From assembly GCA_032000125.1 (NCBI GenBank), contig DAMALH010000022.1, positions 1 to 64,000 of the forward strand: 64,000 nucleotides of DNA. The letters are read 5' to 3'. Each line of letters opens with the position of its first letter. Position 1 is the stretch's first letter. Under the pieces are notes generated by a model. The model was not told the DNA's origin. It saw only the letters and a program-made list of their open reading frames with translations, and did no database searches. The DNA comes from Dryocola sp032000125. Lineage in GTDB: Bacteria > Pseudomonadota > Gammaproteobacteria > Enterobacterales > Enterobacteriaceae. Shown here one piece after another: positions 51,132-60,592 of the stretch. Both the position numbers and the translations under genes were made by a program.

Positions 51132-51558
51132 CTTTTCCTCTTTAACCAACCGGTTACCAGGCGTTTTTACGCTTTGTTTTCCGTCAGACAAAACCCGGCA
51201 TCGCCCCGTTCGCGATAGCGACGCAAACGTTACCTTTGGTCTGAACTTACCACCGAAAGCCGGTGTAAACCATAAGGAGAAAACGGTCATTACATTAGCT
51301 TATGACCAAACTGGGCGATGCAGCATGCAGAGTATTCGTCTACAAAAATGCGAGGAAGCACGCATAAATTGGAAGTGTTAAAGGCAGAAGTTAGATTTAG
51401 CTAACATTTACGACCATTTCAGAAACCATTTCTGTGCATCGCCGAAAACATCACATTAAAAAATGTAATCCGAAATTAATGGTGAGATTAGAATATTTCA
51501 AACGAGGGAAGGGCTTCCCTTCCCGGCTGGCGGAAAGGGAAATGTGACGGGCTTAACG
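51132..51558 (-). promoter_or_regulatory. gcvTHP upstream control region
   Basis: This 427-base gap between ubiI and gcvT is A/T-rich, and in E. coli the same region binds GcvA, Lrp and PurR. CTAAT/ATTAG-type motifs like the GcvA target occur near 51293-51300, and TTAGCTAA-type A/T-rich sequence near 51393-51402. No glycine riboswitch-like paired structure is visible. The promoter itself is not pinned down. Confidence 0.45.
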
Positions 51559-52767
51559 TTAAGCCTGGCGTAGCCAGGAAGGCAAATCTTGCAGGCCCAT
51601 CGCCTGACGGATTAACTTTTGTTTCACGCCGGGCAGGCTATCGGCAAGCTTCAGGCCAACATCACGCAGCAGCTTTTTCGCCGGATTGCTGCCGGCGAAC
51701 AGATCGCGGAAACCCTGCATGCTCGCCAGCATCATTGCCGCGCTATGCTTACGGCTGCGCTCATAGCGACGCAGATACAAATATTGCCCGATATCTTTGC
51801 CCTGCCGATGCAGGCGACGAACCTCATCAATCAGCCCGGCGGCATCCATAAAACCGAGGTTAACGCCCTGCCCGGCCAGCGGGTGAATAGTATGCGCGGC
51901 ATCCCCCACCAGCGCGAGGCGATGCGCTGCAAAATTACGCGCGTAGCGGCCCGTTAGCGGGAAGACCTGCCGCTCGCTTTCAAGGCTGCATAATCCCAGA
52001 CGCATATCAAAAGCCACGGAAAGCGCCTGATTAAACGCTTCGGGCGTGGCGTTTTGCATACGCTCCGCTTCCCGCTGCGGCAGCGACCAGACTATCGAGC
52101 ACAGGTGCGAGTCGGAAAGCGGCAGGAAAGCCAGAATGCCCTCGCCGTGAAAAACCTGCCGTGCGACAGCCTGATGCGGCTGCGCGGTACGAATAGTGGC
52201 GACAAGCGCGTGCTGGTGATAATCCCAGAACGTGAGCGGGATATCGGCCTGATTTCGCAGCCAGGAGTTTGCGCCATCGGCCCCCACGACCAGGCGGGCC
52301 GTCAGCATTGCGCCGTCTTTTAGCGTGATAAACGCTTCGTTTTCCCCCCAGGCCACCTGCTGTAGCTCAGCCGGCGCCATAAGCGTGATATCCGGACACT
52401 GTTCCGCCCGCTGCCACAGCGCATGATGAATCACCGTGTTTTCGATGATGTGCCCCAGGTGGCTGAAACCATAGGTTTTGTCATCGAAGGTAATCCGCCC
52501 GAAGCTGTCGCGATCCCAGACTTCCATGCCGTGATAGACGCTGGCGCGTCGGGCGATAATAGCTGGCCACACGCCAAGATGCGCCAGCAGCTTTTCGCTG
52601 GCAGCGTTTATGGCCGAAACCCGCAGTGCCGCAGGAGCGTCAGGGGCCTGCGGCTGCGGAGGCTGGCTTTCCAGCACCGCCACGCGTAGGCCGCTCCCCT
52701 GCAGGCCACAGGCAACCGCCAGACCCACCATGCCGCCACCAACAATCGCCACATCAACGCTTTGCAA
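51559..52767 (-). CDS. ubiI: 2-octaprenylphenol hydroxylase UbiI (VisC)
   Basis: The 402-residue flavin monooxygenase adds the C5 hydroxyl during aerobic ubiquinone synthesis. The FAD fold motif GGGMVGLAVACGL is at the N terminus. The DG-type motif is in VVGADGANSWLR and the second FAD motif in LALVGDAAHTIHPLAGQGVNLGFMDA. It works with UbiH and UbiF in the Ubi complex. It lies 12 bases after the paralogous ubiH in the ygfB-pepP-ubiH-ubiI operon. Confidence 0.96.
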   Translation of the reverse strand: MQSVDVAIVGGGMVGLAVACGLQGSGLRVAVLESQPPQPQAPDAPAALRVSAINAASEKLLAHLGVWPAIIARRASVYHGMEVWDRDSFGRITFDDKTYGFSHLGHIIENTVIHHALWQRAEQCPDITLMAPAELQQVAWGENEAFITLKDGAMLTARLVVGADGANSWLRNQADIPLTFWDYHQHALVATIRTAQPHQAVARQVFHGEGILAFLPLSDSHLCSIVWSLPQREAERMQNATPEAFNQALSVAFDMRLGLCSLESERQVFPLTGRYARNFAAHRLALVGDAAHTIHPLAGQGVNLGFMDAAGLIDEVRRLHRQGKDIGQYLYLRRYERSRKHSAAMMLASMQGFRDLFAGSNPAKKLLRDVGLKLADSLPGVKQKLIRQAMGLQDLPSWLRQA

Positions 52768-52779
52768 ATTGACTCTCCT

Positions 52780-53958
52780 TTAACGCGCAACCCAGCCAAG
52801 GGTGCGCTGTGCCAGCACATCGCGTGCCGGAGTAAAATGTTCCATCGCCATCAGACCAAGGTTGCGCCCCGCCACCAGCGGCGCCCAGCGGTTGGCGAAT
52901 AAATGCACCAGGCCATCCGTTACGCCAACGGTGGCGGTTTTATCCGTTGCCCGACGTTGTTGATAGGCTGCCAGCACCGGATAACTGCCCGGATCCTGCT
53001 GCGCCTGCCAGGCGGCCGTCAGCGATTCCGCAAGCGATATGACATCGCGCAAACCGAGGTTAAAGCCCTGCCCGGCTATCGGATGCAATGTTTGCGCCGC
53101 ATTGCCAACGAGCGCCACGCGGTGCGAAACCGTCTGCGAAGCGGTAGTCAGCGCCAGCGGGTAAATATTACGCGCGCCGGCATGGGTGATACGCCCAAGG
53201 CGCCAGCCAAAAGCACGCTGCAATTCATTGCAGAATCGCTCGTCGTCCCAGCTTTTCACCTCTTCCAGCGCGTCCTGCGGATGGCACCAGACCAGCGAGC
53301 AGCGTCCATCGGACATTGGCAGCATCGCCAGCGGGCCATACTGCGTGAAACGCTCGAACGCACGGCCATTGTGCGGCAGCGCGGTCGTGACGTTCGCGAT
53401 GGCGGCAATCTGCCGGTAGTCCTCTTGCTGCCAGGTAATACCGCACTGCGCCGCAAGCGAAGAGCGTGAGCCGTCTGCCGCAATCAGCAGTTTGCCTTCC
53501 AGCACGGTGCCATTATCAAGCGCAACGCTAACCTGATTTTCTTCGCGAGTGAGGGAGGCTACGCGCTGGGGGCAATGTAGGGTGACGCCGGGTGCCTTAC
53601 GCAACAAAGCAAACAGCCGCTGGCCGACATCATGCAGCTCAACCACCTGCCCCAGCGCGCTAATCTGATAATCTTCCGCCTGCAGCGTGACAAAACCGGC
53701 ATGGCCTTTATCGCTCACGTGCACGGACGTGATTGCTGTTGCGCAAGACGAAATCGCAGGCCAGACGCCGATGTTAGTCAACTGCTGGCAGGTGCCCTGC
53801 GCCAGCGCAATCGCACGAGCGTCAAAACCGGGATGTGCAGCCGCCTCGGGCGCGCTAGCTTCTACCAGATGAACCGGCAGCCTGCCGCCCGTCATATGCG
53901 AGAGGGCCAGCGCAAGCGTTGCGCCGGTCATGCCGCCGCCGACAACGATCATGCTCAT
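52780..53958 (-). CDS. ubiH: 2-octaprenyl-6-methoxyphenol hydroxylase UbiH
   Basis: This 392-residue flavin monooxygenase is a paralogue of the next gene and carries out the C1 hydroxylation in aerobic ubiquinone synthesis. Motifs are VVGGGMTGATLALAL (FAD), LIAADGSRSSLA and VALVGNAAQTLHPIAGQGFNLGLRD. The last has N-A-A-Q in place of the usual D-A-A-H, as in E. coli UbiH. Its start overlaps the pepP stop by 4 bases (ATGA). Confidence 0.96.
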   Translation of the reverse strand: MSMIVVGGGMTGATLALALSHMTGGRLPVHLVEASAPEAAAHPGFDARAIALAQGTCQQLTNIGVWPAISSCATAITSVHVSDKGHAGFVTLQAEDYQISALGQVVELHDVGQRLFALLRKAPGVTLHCPQRVASLTREENQVSVALDNGTVLEGKLLIAADGSRSSLAAQCGITWQQEDYRQIAAIANVTTALPHNGRAFERFTQYGPLAMLPMSDGRCSLVWCHPQDALEEVKSWDDERFCNELQRAFGWRLGRITHAGARNIYPLALTTASQTVSHRVALVGNAAQTLHPIAGQGFNLGLRDVISLAESLTAAWQAQQDPGSYPVLAAYQQRRATDKTATVGVTDGLVHLFANRWAPLVAGRNLGLMAMEHFTPARDVLAQRTLGWVAR

Positions 53959-55271
53959 AGCTGACGCGCCGCGGCCATCAGGGCTTCTATCTCATCGGCG
54001 GATTTCACTACGCTTGCCGTCAGGTTTTCGTTGCCGTCGGCGGTGATAACGATGTCGTCTTCGATACGAATGCCGATGCCGCGGTATTGCGCCGGAACAT
54101 CCGCATCTGGCGCAATGTATAAGCCTGGTTCAACGGTGATAACCATGCCCGGTTCAAGCTCCCGTGAACGATCCGGGCCATAGGCGCCGACATCGTGCAC
54201 ATCCAGCCCCAGCCAGTGGCTCAGGCCATGCATGAAGAAGGGACGATGCCCGTTATCGGCAATCAGTTGGTCAACATCGCCGTTGAGAATGCCAAGTTTT
54301 ACCAGCCCGCTAACCATGATGCGGATGACCTCACCGGTAACCTCCTGCATGGAGGTGCCGGGGCGATAAAGCTTCAGCGCGGTTTCCAGCGATTCAAGAA
54401 CGATGTCGTAAATCGCCCGCTGCGGCGCGGTAAATTTGCCGTTCACCGGGAAAGTGCGGGTGATATCGCCTGCATAGCCTTTGTATTCGCAGCCCGCGTC
54501 AATCAACACCAGATCGCCGTCGCGCATTTCGCTTTCGTTTTCGGTGTAATGCAGGATGCAGCCGTTTTCACCGCTGCCAACGATAGTGTTGTAGGACGGG
54601 AAACGCGCGCCGTGGCGACTAAACTCATGCAGGATTTCACCCTCAAGCTGGTATTCAAACATGCCGGGGCGGCATGTTTGCATTGCACGAGCGTGGGCCA
54701 GCGCGGTGATTTCCCCTGCGCGGCGCAGCACGGCGATCTCTTCTTCAGATTTGAACAGCCTCATCTCATGCAGCCACGGACGCCAGTCGGTGAGCGTTGC
54801 CGGCGCAGAAAGATTCTGGCGCGAACCGCGACGCAGTTTATCCAACGCGGCAAAGACGATGCTGTCCGCATAAGCGTATTCGCCCTGAGCGTGGTATACG
54901 ACATCCAGACCGTTGAGTAACTGATACAACTGTTCGTCAATTTCGCAAAAAGCTAAAGCGCGATCGACCGCCAGTTTTTCCGGCGCGGCGTCCTGCCCGA
55001 GGCGACGGCCAAACCAGATTTCTGCGGTTTTATCGCGCAGCCGGTTGAACAGCACGCTGTGATTGTGGTGTTCATCGCTTTTGATAAGAACCAGCACGGC
55101 TTCAGGTTCGTTGAAACCGGTGAGATACCAGAAGTCGCTGTTCTGGCGGTACGGGTATTCACTGTCCGCGCTGCGCGTTGCCTCTGGGGCGGCAAAAATT
55201 AGCGCGGCGCTGGCCGGGGCCATTTTCGCCAGCAGCGCCTGGCGGCGACGAAGAAATTCCTGCTGAGTCAT
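53955..55271 (-). CDS. pepP: Xaa-Pro aminopeptidase P
   Basis: The 438-residue creatinase/M24B enzyme removes N-terminal residues that precede proline. The N-terminal domain starts TQQEFLRRRQALLAKM. The pita-bread catalytic domain carries the two metal ions: aspartates in VLIDAGCEYKGYAGDITRTFP, histidine in MHGLSHWLGLDVHDVG, glutamates in MVITVEPGLYI and GIRIEDDIVIT. Length is close to E. coli PepP (441). It lies 24 bases after ygfB and overlaps ubiH. Confidence 0.97.
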   Translation of the reverse strand: MTQQEFLRRRQALLAKMAPASAALIFAAPEATRSADSEYPYRQNSDFWYLTGFNEPEAVLVLIKSDEHHNHSVLFNRLRDKTAEIWFGRRLGQDAAPEKLAVDRALAFCEIDEQLYQLLNGLDVVYHAQGEYAYADSIVFAALDKLRRGSRQNLSAPATLTDWRPWLHEMRLFKSEEEIAVLRRAGEITALAHARAMQTCRPGMFEYQLEGEILHEFSRHGARFPSYNTIVGSGENGCILHYTENESEMRDGDLVLIDAGCEYKGYAGDITRTFPVNGKFTAPQRAIYDIVLESLETALKLYRPGTSMQEVTGEVIRIMVSGLVKLGILNGDVDQLIADNGHRPFFMHGLSHWLGLDVHDVGAYGPDRSRELEPGMVITVEPGLYIAPDADVPAQYRGIGIRIEDDIVITADGNENLTASVVKSADEIEALMAAARQL

Positions 55272-55295
55272 TACACCTCCTGAAGCTGATTGTCC

Positions 55296-55874
55296 TTAGT
55301 GAAGCGTCGGCTTACGCACTTCCGGCGCCGTTGGCACCGGGCGGGTAAAGGTGTCGTGGCAGAGCAATGCGGCAACGCGCACGTATTCAACGATCTCCTC
55401 CAGCGACATCTCAAGTTCTTCCTGATCTTCGTCTTCGTCATAACCAAGCTGGGCGATATTGCGCAGATCGTCAATGGCCTCGCCGGTTTCGCCGGAGACT
55501 TTATCAAGCTTAGGCTGGGTAACGCCGAGGCCAAGCAGGAAGTGGTTTACCCAACCGGCCAGCGCGTCCGCTCGGTCGAACACCGTGGTTTCGTCACCGT
55601 CCGGCAGATAAAGCTGGAACAGAAAGCCGTCGTCTTCCAGCGCATCGCCGGTTGCGGCATGCATATCGCGCAGGGTATCGGCGAGGTTCTGGCTGAACGC
55701 CAGGCCTTCATTTGTCAGGTCATGCAGCAGCGGTTGCCAGCTAGTGTCTTTGTTGCCACCGCACAGCATGCCGCTGATTAAGCCGTGCATTTCCGCAGGG
55801 GTCAGCCCTACGCCTTGTTCGTTCAAAAGTTGGCTTACGGCGTCGTAGCCTGGCATAGCGTTCTGTATAGACAT
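55296..55874 (-). CDS. ygfB: UPF0149 family protein YgfB
   Basis: The 192-residue all-helical protein matches YgfB (MSIQN start, LTPAEMHGLISGMLCGG, FLFQLYLPDGD, GWVNHFLLGLGV, AIDDLRNIAQLGYDEDEDQEELE). The start is set at the ATG 55874 to match family length; an ATG two codons earlier is possible. In Pseudomonas a homologue acts on a transcriptional regulator, but in enterobacteria the role is unclear. It opens the operon with pepP-ubiH-ubiI and is divergent from zapA. Confidence 0.93.
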   Translation of the reverse strand: MSIQNAMPGYDAVSQLLNEQGVGLTPAEMHGLISGMLCGGNKDTSWQPLLHDLTNEGLAFSQNLADTLRDMHAATGDALEDDGFLFQLYLPDGDETTVFDRADALAGWVNHFLLGLGVTQPKLDKVSGETGEAIDDLRNIAQLGYDEDEDQEELEMSLEEIVEYVRVAALLCHDTFTRPVPTAPEVRKPTLH

Positions 55875-56042
55875 GCGCATTCGTCATCGTTGGCAGGGAT
55901 AGTTCATGTTATGCTACCACCAGGGACTCCGGGGCACCAGAAAAGGGCTTGTATCTTCATAACGGGGTAGCTATAGTGACGCCCCTTTCGCGCCCTGTTA
56001 ACGGGTGGCGACAGGCAGGCGAGTTAACAGCAGGAAGGTGGC

Positions 56043-56372
56043 ATGTCTGCACAACCAGTCGATATCCAAATTTTCGGTCGTTCATTGCGCGTGAATTGTC
56101 CGCCTGAACAACAGGATGCGCTGAATCAGGCTGCGGTTGAGCTGGATCAGCGGTTGCAAGATTTAAAAGTTCGCACTAGAGTCACAAATACTGAGCAGTT
56201 AGTTTTCATCGCAGCGCTAAACATTTGCTATGAATTAGCTCAGGAAAAATCGAAAACCCGTGACTACGCTGCTAACATGGAGCAGCGGATCAAAATGTTA
56301 CAGCAGACCATTGAGCAAGCGTTACTTGACCAGGGTCGCATAACAGACAGACAGGGTCCAAACTTTGAATAA
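56043..56372 (+). CDS. zapA: Cell division protein ZapA
   Basis: The 109-residue protein promotes FtsZ bundling at the division ring. The N-terminal globular part (QPVDIQIFGRSLRVNCPPEQQDALNQAA) is followed by a long coiled coil ending near TIEQALLDQGRITDRQG. Length and sequence match E. coli ZapA. GGAAG lies before the ATG. It is followed 41 bases later by the 6S RNA gene, the conserved zapA-ssrS-fau order. Confidence 0.97.
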   Translation: MSAQPVDIQIFGRSLRVNCPPEQQDALNQAAVELDQRLQDLKVRTRVTNTEQLVFIAALNICYELAQEKSKTRDYAANMEQRIKMLQQTIEQALLDQGRITDRQGPNFE

Positions 56373-56413
56373 CGCTTCATAGTTGTCTATGGTAGAGTAA
56401 CTGTGAAGGAAAA

Positions 56414-56597
56414 ATTTCTCTGAGATGTTTGCAAGCGGGCCAGTCCCCTGAGCCGATATTTCATACCACAAGAATGTGGCGATCCACCGTCGGTGAGCAT
56501 GCTCGGTCCGTCCGAGAAGCCTTAAGACAGTGACGCTGCATTCACCTTGAACCAAGGGTTCAAGGGTTACAGCCTGCGGCGGCATCTCGGAGATTCC
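56414..56597 (+). ncRNA. ssrS: 6S RNA
   Basis: The 184-nt sequence matches E. coli 6S RNA nearly base for base: it starts ATTTCTCTGAGATGTTTGCA and ends GCATCTCGGAGATTCC, so the two ends pair into the closing stem. The central bubble mimics an open promoter and sequesters sigma70 RNA polymerase in stationary phase. Differences from E. coli are grouped in the internal stems and look compensatory. It is located between zapA and fau and is probably co-transcribed with fau. Confidence 0.97.
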
Positions 56598-56620
56598 CTC
56601 TTTCTACCCGGTCATCATGA

Positions 56621-57235
56621 ATGACACACATATCGCAAGTTCCGCCTCCTCATATTGTTTCAACGCTTCGCACAGAAATTCGTCAGACCATCCGGCAGCG
56701 ACGCCGCACCCTCACCGATACCGAACAGCAACGCTTTGCCGAACTGGCAGCCCTGCGCATGCTGGCCTATGCGCCGGTGATGGACGCTGCAAGCGTTGCG
56801 GTGTTTTTGTCCTTCGACGGTGAGCTGGATACTCATCCGCTGATTCGCGCGCTATGGCAGGCGGGAAAGGCCGTTTATCTTCCGGTGCTACACCCGTTCA
56901 GTAAAGGCAGCCTGCTATTTTTACGCTACGACAAAAGCAGCCATCTGGTGATGAATCGTCTGAAAATTCTGGAACCGAAGCTCGACGTGCGCAGCGTTTT
57001 ACCGCTGGATAAACTGGATGTGCTGATAACGCCGCTGGTGGCCTTTGATGAGCAAGGACAGCGCCTGGGCATGGGCGGAGGCTTCTACGATCGCACCCTG
57101 CAAAACTGGCGGCAGCATGGCTTGTGGCCCGTTGGGCTTGCGCATGATTGCCAGCTAGTACCGACATTGCCTGCCGAAGAGTGGGATATTCCATTGCCTG
57201 CGGTCGTGACGCCTTCGCGCCTTTGGGAGTGGTGA
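56621..57235 (+). CDS. fau: 5-formyltetrahydrofolate cyclo-ligase family protein
   Basis: The 204-residue protein belongs to the 5-formyl-THF cyclo-ligase family (E. coli YgfA/Fau). The family converts 5-formyl-THF to 5,10-methenyl-THF with ATP. It has the basic N-terminal helix RQTIRQRRRTL, LPVLHPFSKGSLLFLRY and the glycine-rich GMGGGFYDRTL that binds phosphate. E. coli annotation often uses a start about 22 residues later; the ATG at 56621 lies 23 bases after the 6S RNA end. The folate role fits the nearby gcv and serA genes but they are separate units. Confidence 0.93.
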   Translation: MTHISQVPPPHIVSTLRTEIRQTIRQRRRTLTDTEQQRFAELAALRMLAYAPVMDAASVAVFLSFDGELDTHPLIRALWQAGKAVYLPVLHPFSKGSLLFLRYDKSSHLVMNRLKILEPKLDVRSVLPLDKLDVLITPLVAFDEQGQRLGMGGGFYDRTLQNWRQHGLWPVGLAHDCQLVPTLPAEEWDIPLPAVVTPSRLWEW

Positions 57236-57239
57236 AACG

Positions 57240-57263
57240 CTTCTCCCCCGAACGAGGGAGAAG
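57240..57263. terminator. Hairpin between convergent fau and serA
   Basis: CTTCTCCC (57240-57247) pairs with GGGAGAAG (57256-57263) around 8 bases. There is no strong T-run, but the position right between two convergent stop codons suggests a transcript end. Confidence 0.6.
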
Positions 57264-57278
57264 ATAAGCAGGTGTTTA

Positions 57279-58517
57279 TCAGTAAAGCAAACGAGCGCGG
57301 ATAGTGCCCGGAATGGCCTTCATTGATTTTAAAGCCGCCTCAGCGACATCTTCCTCGGCGTCAATATCAATCACCACATAGCCCATTTTCGGCGTTGTTT
57401 GCAGATACTGCGCGGCGATGTTGATCCCCTGCTCGGCAAAAATCTGGTTCAGCGCGGTCAGGATGCCCGGACGGTTTTCATGGATATGCAGCAGGCGGCT
57501 GGTGGTGCCCCCGTGCAGCGGCAGAGAAACTTCCGGGAAGTTCACCGCAGAAAGCGTTGAGCCGTTATCGGAGTATTTAGCCAGCTTGCCCGCCACTTCG
57601 AGGCCGATGTTTTCCTGCGCTTCCTGAGTTGAACCGCCGATGTGCGGAGTCAGGATCACGTTATCAAACTCGCACAGCGGAGAAGTAAAGGGATCGCTGT
57701 TGGTCGCAGGCTCGGTCGGGAATACGTCGATTGCCGCACCGGCGAGGTGCTTGCGAGCCAGCGCATCGCACAGCGCAGGAATATCAACTACGGTTCCGCG
57801 CGCATCGTTAATTAACAGCGCGCCCGGCTTCATCAGCGCCAGTTCGTTGGCACCAATCATATTCTTAGTGGAGGCATTCTCAGGGACGTGCAGGCTAACC
57901 ACGTCGCTCATATTGAGCAGATCCGACAGATGCTGCACCTGAGTCGCGTTACCCAGCGGCAGTTTGCTTTCAATATCGTAGAAGAAGACGTTCATACCCA
58001 GCGCTTCGGCCAGGATACCAAGCTGGGTGCCGATGTGGCCGTAGCCGATAATACCGAGCTTTTTGCCACGGGCTTCAAAGGAGCCCACGGCCAGCTTATT
58101 CCACACGCCACGGTGCGCCTTCGCGTTCGCTTCCGGTATGCCGCGCAGCAGAAGCAAGAGCTGGCCGATAACCAGTTCGGCAACAGAACGAGTGTTGGAG
58201 AACGGCGCGTTAAAGACCGGCACGCCGCGTTTTGCCGCCGCATCCAGATCGACCTGGTTAGTACCGATACAGAAGCAGCCGATCGCGACCAGTTTCTCTG
58301 CCGCAGCCAGAACATCTTCAGTTAAATGAGTGCGGGAACGTAAACCAATGAAATGGGCATCACGGATGGAGGCTTTAAGCGCATCGCTGTCAAGCGCGCC
58401 TTTGTGATACTCGATGTTGGTATAGCCTGCCGCACGAAGGTTCTCGACCGCTTTCTGGTGCACGCCTTCCACCAGCAGGAATTTAATTTTGTCTTTCTCC
58501 AGTGATACTTTTGCCAT
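57279..58517 (-). CDS. serA: D-3-phosphoglycerate dehydrogenase
   Basis: The 412-residue enzyme catalyses the first step of serine synthesis. The substrate domain includes LRSRTHLTEDVL and the NAD domain IGYGHIGTQLGILAEALGM. The catalytic region RGTVVDIPALCDAL and LTPHIGGSTQEAQENIG contains the Arg and the Glu/His pair. The C-terminal ACT domain starts near LLHIHENRPGILTALNQIF and gives serine feedback inhibition. It is two residues longer than E. coli SerA. It is monocistronic, with a 282-base gap to rpiA that should hold its Lrp-responsive promoter. Confidence 0.98.
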   Translation of the reverse strand: MAKVSLEKDKIKFLLVEGVHQKAVENLRAAGYTNIEYHKGALDSDALKASIRDAHFIGLRSRTHLTEDVLAAAEKLVAIGCFCIGTNQVDLDAAAKRGVPVFNAPFSNTRSVAELVIGQLLLLLRGIPEANAKAHRGVWNKLAVGSFEARGKKLGIIGYGHIGTQLGILAEALGMNVFFYDIESKLPLGNATQVQHLSDLLNMSDVVSLHVPENASTKNMIGANELALMKPGALLINDARGTVVDIPALCDALARKHLAGAAIDVFPTEPATNSDPFTSPLCEFDNVILTPHIGGSTQEAQENIGLEVAGKLAKYSDNGSTLSAVNFPEVSLPLHGGTTSRLLHIHENRPGILTALNQIFAEQGINIAAQYLQTTPKMGYVVIDIDAEEDVAEAALKSMKAIPGTIRARLLY

Positions 58518-58799
58518 TTCCCGACCCTATTTTTCTGTGCTGTTGTGGTACTGCCTGTAAGTTACCCTGCCGTCAAAATATCAAAATCTACGCCTTCGGC
58601 AATATAAACGATTGCGTACAGGGGATGTTGAAAAGGAATAAGAGGCGAGGAGTTAGCACAAAATGCTGGTCGTAAAGGCGTTACAGGAAGGAAGCACAGG
58701 TGTTTTACAAGGATGTGACATATGTCACCAAATTTGCCGTTAAAATAATTTGTCATTATTTATACGGATTTTTGGGACGCCTGAGGCGCCCCGGTCAGA

Positions 58800-59459
58800 T
58801 CATTTTACGATGGTTTTCACGCCGTCAGCCGTACCAATCAGCGCAACATCCGCGCCACGATTAGCAAACAGGCCGACGGTGACCACACCCGGCAAACCGT
58901 TAATCTCGTTTTCCAGCGCCACAGGATCGATAATGCTCAGGCCGTAGACATCAAGGATGATGTTGCCGTTATCCGTTACCACGCCCTGACGGTATTCCGG
59001 GCGGCCGCCCAGCTTAACCAGCCTGCGGGCCACGCAGCTACGCGCCATTGGAATGACTTCTACCGGCAGGGGGAAATTCCCCAGAATATCGACCTGCTTG
59101 GATGCATCCGCAATGCAGATAAACTTATCGGCCACTGACGCAATGATCTTCTCGCGGGTAAGCGCCGCGCCGCCGCCTTTGATCATCTGCATTTGCCCGT
59201 TGATCTCATCTGCGCCGTCAACGTAGATCCCAAGTGAATCCACTTCGTTCAGATCGTATACGGTAATGCCGAGGCTTTTCAGTTTGGCGGTGGAAGCGTC
59301 GGAGCTGGATACCGCACCATCAATCTGATGTTTGACGGTGCCCAGAGCATCAATAAAGTGCGCGGCGGTAGAGCCTGTGCCCACGCCAACAATGGTGCCC
59401 GGCTGTACGTACTGCAGCGCTGCCCATCCGACTGCTTTTTTCAGTTCATCCTGCGTCAT
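58800..59459 (-). CDS. rpiA: Ribose-5-phosphate isomerase A
   Basis: The 219-residue enzyme interconverts ribose-5-P and ribulose-5-P. It shows VGVGTGSTAAHFIDAL near the start, YVDGADEING, and MIKGGGAALTREKIIA, the active-site segments with the catalytic Asp, Lys and Glu. The ATG at 59459 (MTQDELKKAVGWAALQYV) matches E. coli in start and length; the open frame to 59504 is upstream leader. It is divergent from argP. Confidence 0.98.
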   Translation of the reverse strand: MTQDELKKAVGWAALQYVQPGTIVGVGTGSTAAHFIDALGTVKHQIDGAVSSSDASTAKLKSLGITVYDLNEVDSLGIYVDGADEINGQMQMIKGGGAALTREKIIASVADKFICIADASKQVDILGNFPLPVEVIPMARSCVARRLVKLGGRPEYRQGVVTDNGNIILDVYGLSIIDPVALENEINGLPGVVTVGLFANRGADVALIGTADGVKTIVK

Positions 59460-59624
59460 GGTTAATTGCCTGTGCTGTGAAAACTGACGGGCATTATAGA
59501 GCAAGCGTCGGGAGATTGTCCCTGCGAACGGCCGAACTTAACCGATCTTTGTGGATTTGGTCTGGATCGGTCACAAATTTATGTCATAGTGCTGGCACAA
59601 CGAAAACAGGAGTCAGCAACAACA

Positions 59625-60524
59625 ATGAAACGTCCGGACTACAGAACGCTACAGGCGCTGGATGCGGTTATTCGTGAACGCGGCTTTGAGCGCGCGGCAC
59701 AAAAGCTCTGCATTACTCAATCCGCGGTTTCACAGCGTATCAAGCAACTGGAAAACATGTTCGGCCAGCCATTGTTAGTGCGTACCGTACCGCCGCGTCC
59801 AACCGAGCAGGGGCAGAAACTGCTGGCGCTGTTGCGTCAGGTCGAGCTGCTGGAAGAAGAGTGGCTGGGGGATGAGCAAACCGGTTCAACGCCGCTGCTG
59901 CTTTCGCTGGCGGTAAACGCCGACAGCCTCGCAACCTGGCTACTGCCGGCGCTTGCGCCGGTGCTGGCCGACTCCCCTATCCGCCTGAATCTCCAGGTAG
60001 AAGACGAAACCCGCACGCAGGAACGCCTGCGCCGTGGCGAAGTTGTCGGCGCGGTATCGATTCAACCGCAGCCGCTGCCAAGCTGCCTGGTCGATCGTTT
60101 AGGCGCGCTGGACTATCTGTTTGTTGGCTCCAGAGACTTTGCCGCACGCTACTTCCCTAACGGCGTTACGCGCTCTGCGCTGCTGAAAGCGCCCGCGGTG
60201 GCGTTTGACCATCTGGATGATATGCACCAGGCCTTCCTGCAACAAAACTTCGATCTTTCGCCCGGCAGCGTGCCGTGCCATATCGTTAATTCGTCAGAAG
60301 CCTTCGTACAACTGGCTCGCCAGGGCACCACGTGCTGCATGATCCCACATCTGCAAATCGAAAGGGAAATCAACAGCGGCGAGCTAATCGACCTGACGCC
60401 AGGCCTGATGCAAAGACGCATGCTGTACTGGCACAGGTTTGCGCCGGAAAGCAGAATGATGCGCAACGTGACCGATGCTCTGCTGGAGTACGGACACCGG
60501 GTCTTACGCCAGGACGCCGAATAG
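59625..60524 (+). CDS. argP: LysR-type regulator ArgP (IciA)
   Basis: The 299-residue LysR-family protein has an N-terminal helix-turn-helix (DAVIRERGFERAAQKLCITQSAVSQRIKQLEN) and a periplasmic-binding-like effector domain that senses lysine and arginine. It activates argO, encoded at 61435-62070, for arginine export. It is nearly identical to E. coli ArgP over its whole length. The ATG at 59625 follows AGGAG at a slightly long spacing. A bidirectional terminator separates it from convergent yggE. Confidence 0.97.
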   Translation: MKRPDYRTLQALDAVIRERGFERAAQKLCITQSAVSQRIKQLENMFGQPLLVRTVPPRPTEQGQKLLALLRQVELLEEEWLGDEQTGSTPLLLSLAVNADSLATWLLPALAPVLADSPIRLNLQVEDETRTQERLRRGEVVGAVSIQPQPLPSCLVDRLGALDYLFVGSRDFAARYFPNGVTRSALLKAPAVAFDHLDDMHQAFLQQNFDLSPGSVPCHIVNSSEAFVQLARQGTTCCMIPHLQIEREINSGELIDLTPGLMQRRMLYWHRFAPESRMMRNVTDALLEYGHRVLRQDAE

Positions 60525-60525
60525 C

Positions 60526-60556
60526 AAAAAGCCCGCCATATTCAGCGGGCTTTTTT
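60526..60556. terminator. Bidirectional terminator between argP and yggE
   Basis: AAAAAGCCCGC (60526-60536) pairs with GCGGGCTTTTTT (60545-60556) around an 8-nt loop. The flanking A and T tracts make it work for both convergent genes. Confidence 0.94.
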
Positions 60557-60592
60557 GCTTTGTCGGATGGCAAGACGCCATCAACGAACAGC

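Noticed and set aside
51132..51558. Glycine riboswitch upstream of gcvT
   Set aside because: No tandem aptamer-like pairing is visible, and enterobacterial gcvTHP is known to be controlled by proteins (GcvA, Lrp, PurR).
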